DNA of 64,000 bases from positions 106,314 through 170,313 of the forward strand of contig DASUZK010000059.1 in assembly GCA_036376915.1 (NCBI GenBank), written 5' to 3'. This stretch comes from VRUE01 sp036376915 (lineage in GTDB: Bacteria > Actinomycetota > Thermoleophilia > Solirubrobacterales > 70-9). Shown here piece by piece: positions 61,968 through 64,000 of the stretch. The notes beneath the pieces were generated by a model. It did not search any database and had not been told where the DNA came from. It saw only the letters and a program-made list of their open reading frames with translations. The stretch's first letter is position 1, and every line of letters starts with the position of its first letter. Both the position numbers and the translations under genes were made by a program.

Positions 61968-62927
61968 GTGTCCACCTTGGAGCGTCTTGGTATCGCCGCA
62001 CCCGTCGTCCAGGCCGGAATGGGCGGCGGCCTCAGCCGTCACGAGCTTGCCGCGGCGGTCTCCGATGCGGGCGGACTGGGAACCATCGCGGTCAACGGCG
62101 CTGCCGCGATCGAGCGCGAGCTCACCAAGGCGCGTTCGCTTACCGGCCGTCCCATCGCGGTCAACGTCCTGCTCCCCTTCGCTCGCCGGGATTGGTTTGC
62201 CGTTGCGGCGAGGGCCGACGTCCTCGTCACCTTCTGGGGCGTCCCGAAGCGCCGGACCGCCGGCGCCTGGATCCACCAGTGCGGTTCGGTGGCCGAGGCG
62301 CGCGACGCCCACGCAGCCGGCGCCGATGCGGTGATCGTCCAGGGCGTCGAGGCGGGCGGCCATGTGCGGGGAAAGGTGCCCGCGCTCGAGCTGCTCGACC
62401 GCGTGAAGGCGGCCCTGCCATCCGGCTACCCGCTGCTTCTCGCGGGCGGGATCGCGGAGCGCGCCGATGTCGAGGCCGCACTCGCGGCCGGCGCGCAGGC
62501 CGCCGTCGCGGGGACGCGCTTCCTGCTCTCGGAGGAGAGTCGGGCGCACCCGGAGTACCGGCAGCGCCTCCTGGGTGCCGAGGACACGATCCTCACCGAG
62601 CTCTTCGGCTTCGGCTGGCCCGCGCCGCACCGGGTGGTTGCCAACGCGGCGACCGATCGCGGGTTGAAGGGAGACCCCCGCGGTCCCGCGCTCAACAGAG
62701 CCCTGAACCGTCTCACCGCGCCGACCGCCCGCTACGTCCCGTCGTCGATCCAGGCACGCCTCGCCCGCTCCCAACGCCCCGGCAGCCGGCTCCTCTCACC
62801 TCCCGGCCCCACCGACGACGGTCCGGTCAACCTCCTTGACGCCGGCCCGCTCTACGCGGGCGAGACGGTGGCCCGGATCGGCGACGTGCGCCCCGCGGCC
62901 GAGATCGTCGCCGCGCTCACGCCCTAG
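61968..62927 (+). CDS. Nitronate monooxygenase-family flavoprotein, 319 aa
   Basis: TIM-barrel FMN enzyme: VVQAGMGGGLSRHELAAAVS (about 10-29), GGLGTIAVNG, VIVQGVEAGGHVRG (about 123-136) with the catalytic His and PLLLAGGIAERADVEAALAAG binding the FMN phosphate. It oxidises nitronates or acts as an enoyl reductase-like enzyme. GTG at 61968. Its end overlaps the convergent purF by 4 bp. Confidence 0.88.
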   Translation: MSTLERLGIAAPVVQAGMGGGLSRHELAAAVSDAGGLGTIAVNGAAAIERELTKARSLTGRPIAVNVLLPFARRDWFAVAARADVLVTFWGVPKRRTAGAWIHQCGSVAEARDAHAAGADAVIVQGVEAGGHVRGKVPALELLDRVKAALPSGYPLLLAGGIAERADVEAALAAGAQAAVAGTRFLLSEESRAHPEYRQRLLGAEDTILTELFGFGWPAPHRVVANAATDRGLKGDPRGPALNRALNRLTAPTARYVPSSIQARLARSQRPGSRLLSPPGPTDDGPVNLLDAGPLYAGETVARIGDVRPAAEIVAALTP

Positions 62928-64000
62928 GAAGACGCCGGGACGACGGCAACGTCCTCCAAGGCGAACTTCCCGTTCGCCTCCTCGGGATCACCCAGCGGGT
63001 AGCGGCCGCTGAAGCAAGCGTCGCAATGGTCCTCGGGCGGGGTGCCGATCGCCTCGTAGACGCCGTCGAGTGAGAGGTAGGCGAGCGAGTCGCAGCCGAG
63101 CTCGTCGGCGATCTCCTGCACGGTGCGCTTGTGGGCGATCATCTCCTCGCGGGTTGACATGTCGACCCCGTAGTGGCAGGGGTTGCGGATCGGCGGCGCG
63201 GAGATCCGCAGGTGGACCTCCCTGGCGCCGGCGTCGCGCAGCATGCCGACGATCTGCCGCGTGGTGTTGCCGCGCACGATCGAGTCGTCGACGACGACGA
63301 TGCGCTGGCCGGAGACGATCTCCGGCAAGGGGTTGAACTTGAGCCGCAGGCCGTGCTTGCGCAGCTCCTGCCCCGGCTGGATGAAGGTCCGCGCCACGTA
63401 GCGGTTCTTGATCAGGCCGTCGTCGCGCGGCAGCCCCGAGGCGCGCGCGAATCCGGCGGCTGCCGGGTTGCCGGAGTCGGGTACCGAGATCACCAGGTCG
63501 GCCTCGACCGGCGCCTCGCGCCAGAGGATCTCGCCCATCCGCCCGCGCACCTGCTGCAGCACCTTGCCCTCCAGGCGGCTGTCGGGGCGGGAGAAGTAGA
63601 TGTGCTCGAAGACGCACATCGCCGGCCGCTCGGCCTTGACCACCTGGCGCGTCTCCAGCCCGCGCTCGGTCAGCGAGACCATCTCGCCCGGGTGCACTTC
63701 CCGCATCAGCTCGGCGCCGATGATGTCGAAGGCGCAGCTCTCCGAGGCGACGACGAAGCGGTCCTCGAGACGTCCCAGCGAGAGCGGCCGCACCCCGTGC
63801 GGATCGCGGAAGGCGACGATCGCGCGCTTGGTCATCACCACGGTCGAGTAGGCACCCTGCAGGCGCGGCATCACGTCGGTGACCGCGTCCTCGATCAGCT
63901 TGCCCTCGTTGGAGGAGAGCAGCGCGGCGATGATCTCCGAGTCGGAGGTGCCGCGGAAGGCGATGCCGCGCTCCTTCAGCTCGGCCCAGAGCTCGACCGC
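62924..64000 (-). CDS. purF: Amidophosphoribosyltransferase, C-terminal part (cut by window edge)
   Basis: The frame is open through the right edge (AVELWAELKERGIAFRGTSD at the edge). Present: the end of the glutaminase domain (LIEDAVTDVMPRLQGAYSTV, DPHGVRPLSLG, VVASESCAFDIIGA), then the phosphoribosyltransferase domain with the PRPP motif IVVVDDSIVRGNTTRQIV, and CDACFSGRYPLG near the C-terminus, which with CVFEHIYFSRPDS suggests the iron-sulfur type of PurF. The catalytic N-terminal Cys lies outside. It commits PRPP to purine synthesis. Confidence 0.95.
   Translation of the reverse strand, partial: AVELWAELKERGIAFRGTSDSEIIAALLSSNEGKLIEDAVTDVMPRLQGAYSTVVMTKRAIVAFRDPHGVRPLSLGRLEDRFVVASESCAFDIIGAELMREVHPGEMVSLTERGLETRQVVKAERPAMCVFEHIYFSRPDSRLEGKVLQQVRGRMGEILWREAPVEADLVISVPDSGNPAAAGFARASGLPRDDGLIKNRYVARTFIQPGQELRKHGLRLKFNPLPEIVSGQRIVVVDDSIVRGNTTRQIVGMLRDAGAREVHLRISAPPIRNPCHYGVDMSTREEMIAHKRTVQEIADELGCDSLAYLSLDGVYEAIGTPPEDHCDACFSGRYPLGDPEEANGKFALEDVAVVPASS

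Noticed and set aside
1..64000. CRISPR arrays, rRNA genes or complete insertion sequences
   Set aside because: No regularly spaced short repeats, no rRNA signatures and no transposase with terminal inverted repeats were seen.

Overview
The window is high-GC, gene-dense DNA with many 1-20 bp gene overlaps, frequent GTG/TTG starts and several promoters placed so close to the start codon that the mRNAs look leaderless. Gene content (DUF4235, ECF42-type sigma factor with a YciI partner, DrrAB-type exporter, ThiS-ThiG fusion, PDH genes beside lipA/lipB) fits a deep-branching actinobacterium, most likely Thermoleophilia/Solirubrobacterales. That placement is inferred from gene content only.

Region by region. 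1-17.7 kb is mostly metabolic and regulatory: an OLD-like ATPase, an HxlR regulator facing a DHA2 efflux pump, an ECF sigma factor with YciI, a MEST-like hydrolase, a queuosine-salvage glycosidase, a three-gene ABC exporter, an autoregulated ArsR-SRPBCC protein, a cupredoxin lipoprotein, a SpoIIE-type phosphatase, and a run of small enzymes. 17.7-29.9 kb holds a small regulator, a short transcription unit with a consensus promoter, a DUF4143 ATPase, an endonuclease/exonuclease/phosphatase protein, ZIP and NRAMP metal transporters, an ABC exporter, a berberine-bridge-type oxidoreductase, a two-domain LigD-type ligase, YciI, an MFS pump and a VOC protein.

29.9-42.5 kb is accessory. It has a DNA amino-methyltransferase (apparently starting at ATT) behind a large protein that reads as two degenerate methylglyoxal-synthase-like modules plus a SorC-like sugar-binding module. 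Facing these are a membrane coiled-coil protein and a von Willebrand A lipoprotein. A 4.4-kb integrated element follows, bounded by a 47-bp exact repeat of the tRNA-Ala 3' half. It carries an AbiEi antitoxin with a degraded partner and a one-chain restriction-modification protein broken by one TGA codon; no integrase is visible. Next come the intact tRNA-Ala(CGC), an acidic disordered protein, a decayed endonuclease and tRNA-Ala(TGC).

42.6-45.5 kb is a compact, apparently unclassified RiPP locus: a radical SAM enzyme with a C-terminal PqqD-like domain, a 33-residue precursor, an HPr-kinase-like protein and a free-standing PqqD-like protein.

45.4-55.3 kb is the lipoate/pyruvate dehydrogenase block (lipA, lipB, pdhC, pdhB, pdhA, lpd) with a DsbA-like protein and a VapBC pair. 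A 67-bp palindromic sequence occurs identically, in opposite orientations, inside pdhC and inside a neighbouring membrane-protein gene, translated in frame in both; a third diverged copy is also in pdhC. 55.4-58.8 kb is thiamine synthesis (thiE, TPP riboswitch, thiO, thiSG), then tRNA-Lys, a frameshifted LOG-family gene, and purine genes (purH, purN, and purF running off the right edge) around a nitronate monooxygenase.
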